A stretch of DNA of 53,568 nucleotides from CAVVEQ01 sp963747315. GTDB lineage: Bacteria > Chloroflexota > Anaerolineae > Anaerolineales > Anaerolineaceae. The DNA lies in contig CAVVEQ010000018.1 in the NCBI GenBank assembly GCA_963747315.1, positions 1 through 53,568 of the forward strand. Reading direction: 5' to 3'. A model generated the notes under the pieces. That model did no database searches, was not told the DNA's origin, and saw only the letters and a program-made list of their open reading frames with translations. The position numbers and the translations under genes were made by a program. Shown here piece by piece: positions 52,922-53,568 of this stretch (position 1 is its first letter; each line of letters opens with the position of its first letter).

Positions 52922-53568
52922 TCAGGAATTGACATCACCCATCCCGCCAAGCTGGAACCCGCCTTTTGCCAACGCATCGTGAAGCGTCTTTGCACGCTCC
53001 GCTGCTCCAGGAGTATCCCCATGAATGCAGAGCGTATCGACCTCACAATGTATCGTCTTCCCGTCGCGCGTGAATGTGGTTCCGTCTCTGGCAAGGCGCA
53101 GCCCGTTGGCCGCAGCTGCCTCGGGGTCCTCGATTAATGCCCCGGGTTGGTTGCGCGGACGGAGTGACCCATCCGGTTCGTAAGCCCGGTCCGGGAAAGC
53201 CTCGTTTGCCGCGATTAATCCAACATCCAACCCTGCCTCGATCAGGAGCGACCCAGCCAAGCCCATCAGGATGACCTCCCGGCTGAAGCGCCTGGCCCCC
53301 CGGGCGATCGCCCGGCAAGCGCCGGATCCTTTGCTGCCTGGTTATAAAGCGCCCCGTGAAGGCTTCACGTGGCGAACCTCCACCCCCTCTGCGCGGACGA
53401 ATACCGCCAGGGCGGAAACCTGGTAGAGCACCAGCGCTTCCACCTCCTCCGGCGCCAGGCGGATCTCCTGCTGGCCGAACCCCTGCAGGTCCGGGTAACC
53501 GGGATGCGCGCCGATGCCCACCCCATGCTTCGCCGCCAACCTTACAGTCGCCTGCATCACTGTCGATT
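52922..53568 (-). CDS. pxpA: 5-oxoprolinase subunit A, LamB/YcsF family (two frameshifts, 5' end cut)
   Basis: The visible C-terminal 215 or so residues show the family blocks VRLAAKHGVGIGAHPGYPDLQGFG, VEALVLYQVSALAVFVRAEGVEVRHVKP, MGLAGSLLIEAG, AFPDRAYEPDGSLRPRNQPGALI and IHCEVDTLCIHGDTPGAAERA. PxpA works with PxpB and PxpC to open 5-oxoproline to glutamate with ATP. An extra base at 53359-53360 and a missing base near 53314 break the frame; corrected, the junctions read HVKPHGALYNQAAKDPALAR and RGARRFSREVILMGLAG. The start lies beyond the window, so any pxpBC neighbours are not visible. Confidence 0.87.

Noticed and set aside
1..53568. Genomic island or prophage signs
   Set aside because: No integrase, transposase, phage structural gene, flanking direct repeat or intact tRNA was found, and base composition appears even apart from short intergenic A/T-rich stretches.

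Overview
The window looks like a chromosomal segment of a Chloroflexota bacterium, most likely an Anaerolineae-type heterotroph. This is inferred from the mix of genes, not from a marker gene. The pointers are an STPK and several lipoproteins with Pro/Thr 'PTPTP' tails, DUF5666/DUF5667 proteins next to an ECF sigma factor, a RIO1-type kinase, and a complete cello-/xylo-oligosaccharide uptake locus. I see no rRNA, intact tRNA, transposase, integrase, phage gene or CRISPR array.

Layout. 1-5 kb: the tail of a plus-strand gene, then minus-strand Ser/Thr kinase, anaerobic sulfatase-maturase-type radical SAM enzyme, an exported protein and two small membrane proteins. 5.3-10.3 kb: SulP transporter, methyltransferase, aldo/keto reductase, and an XdhC-methyltransferase pair. 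10.5-14.5 kb: a large LysM/Ig-like surface protein and a companion lipoprotein. 14.6-15.8 kb: RIO1 kinase preceded by a small leader ORF and overlapping hairpins. 15.9-33.25 kb: a long minus-strand sugar locus in the order lacI-type regulator, binding protein, two permeases, GH94, GH3, xylA, GH3, xylB, GH94, class II aldolase. Two near-perfect CelR/CebR-type operators lie in front of the regulator. 33.4-37.2 kb: DUF5666 lipoprotein, ECF sigma factor with an overlapping DUF5667 membrane protein, and a secreted protein. 37.3-49.9 kb: mixed housekeeping and regulatory genes (TPR/WD-like protein, Nudix, ThrE exporter, TipA-type MerR, M28 peptidase, DHFR-like reductase, WYL regulator, GyrI-like protein, FGGY kinase, proC). 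50-53.6 kb: an exported beta-helix protein, a Gmad2-type lipoprotein and the cut-off pxpA gene.

How the sugar locus should work (inference): the binding protein and two permeases import cello- or xylo-oligosaccharides using an ATPase encoded elsewhere. An outer lipoprotein GH3 trims chains outside the cell, a cytoplasmic GH3 trims them inside, cellobiose is split by phosphorolysis (GH94), and xylose enters the pentose phosphate pathway through XylA and XylB. The LacI regulator probably controls the locus and itself.

One property of the sequence matters for everything else. At least 18 single-base frameshifts interrupt 14 otherwise well-conserved genes. In every case adding or removing the inferred bases restores one continuous family-like protein whose length is a whole number of codons. 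I treat these as probable sequence or assembly errors and annotate the full-length genes, marking each break. No gene-free stretch exceeds 300 bases; the longest are 33135-33420 (two operators), 15644-15927 (leader ORF and hairpins) and 41071-41344 (MerR-type promoter).
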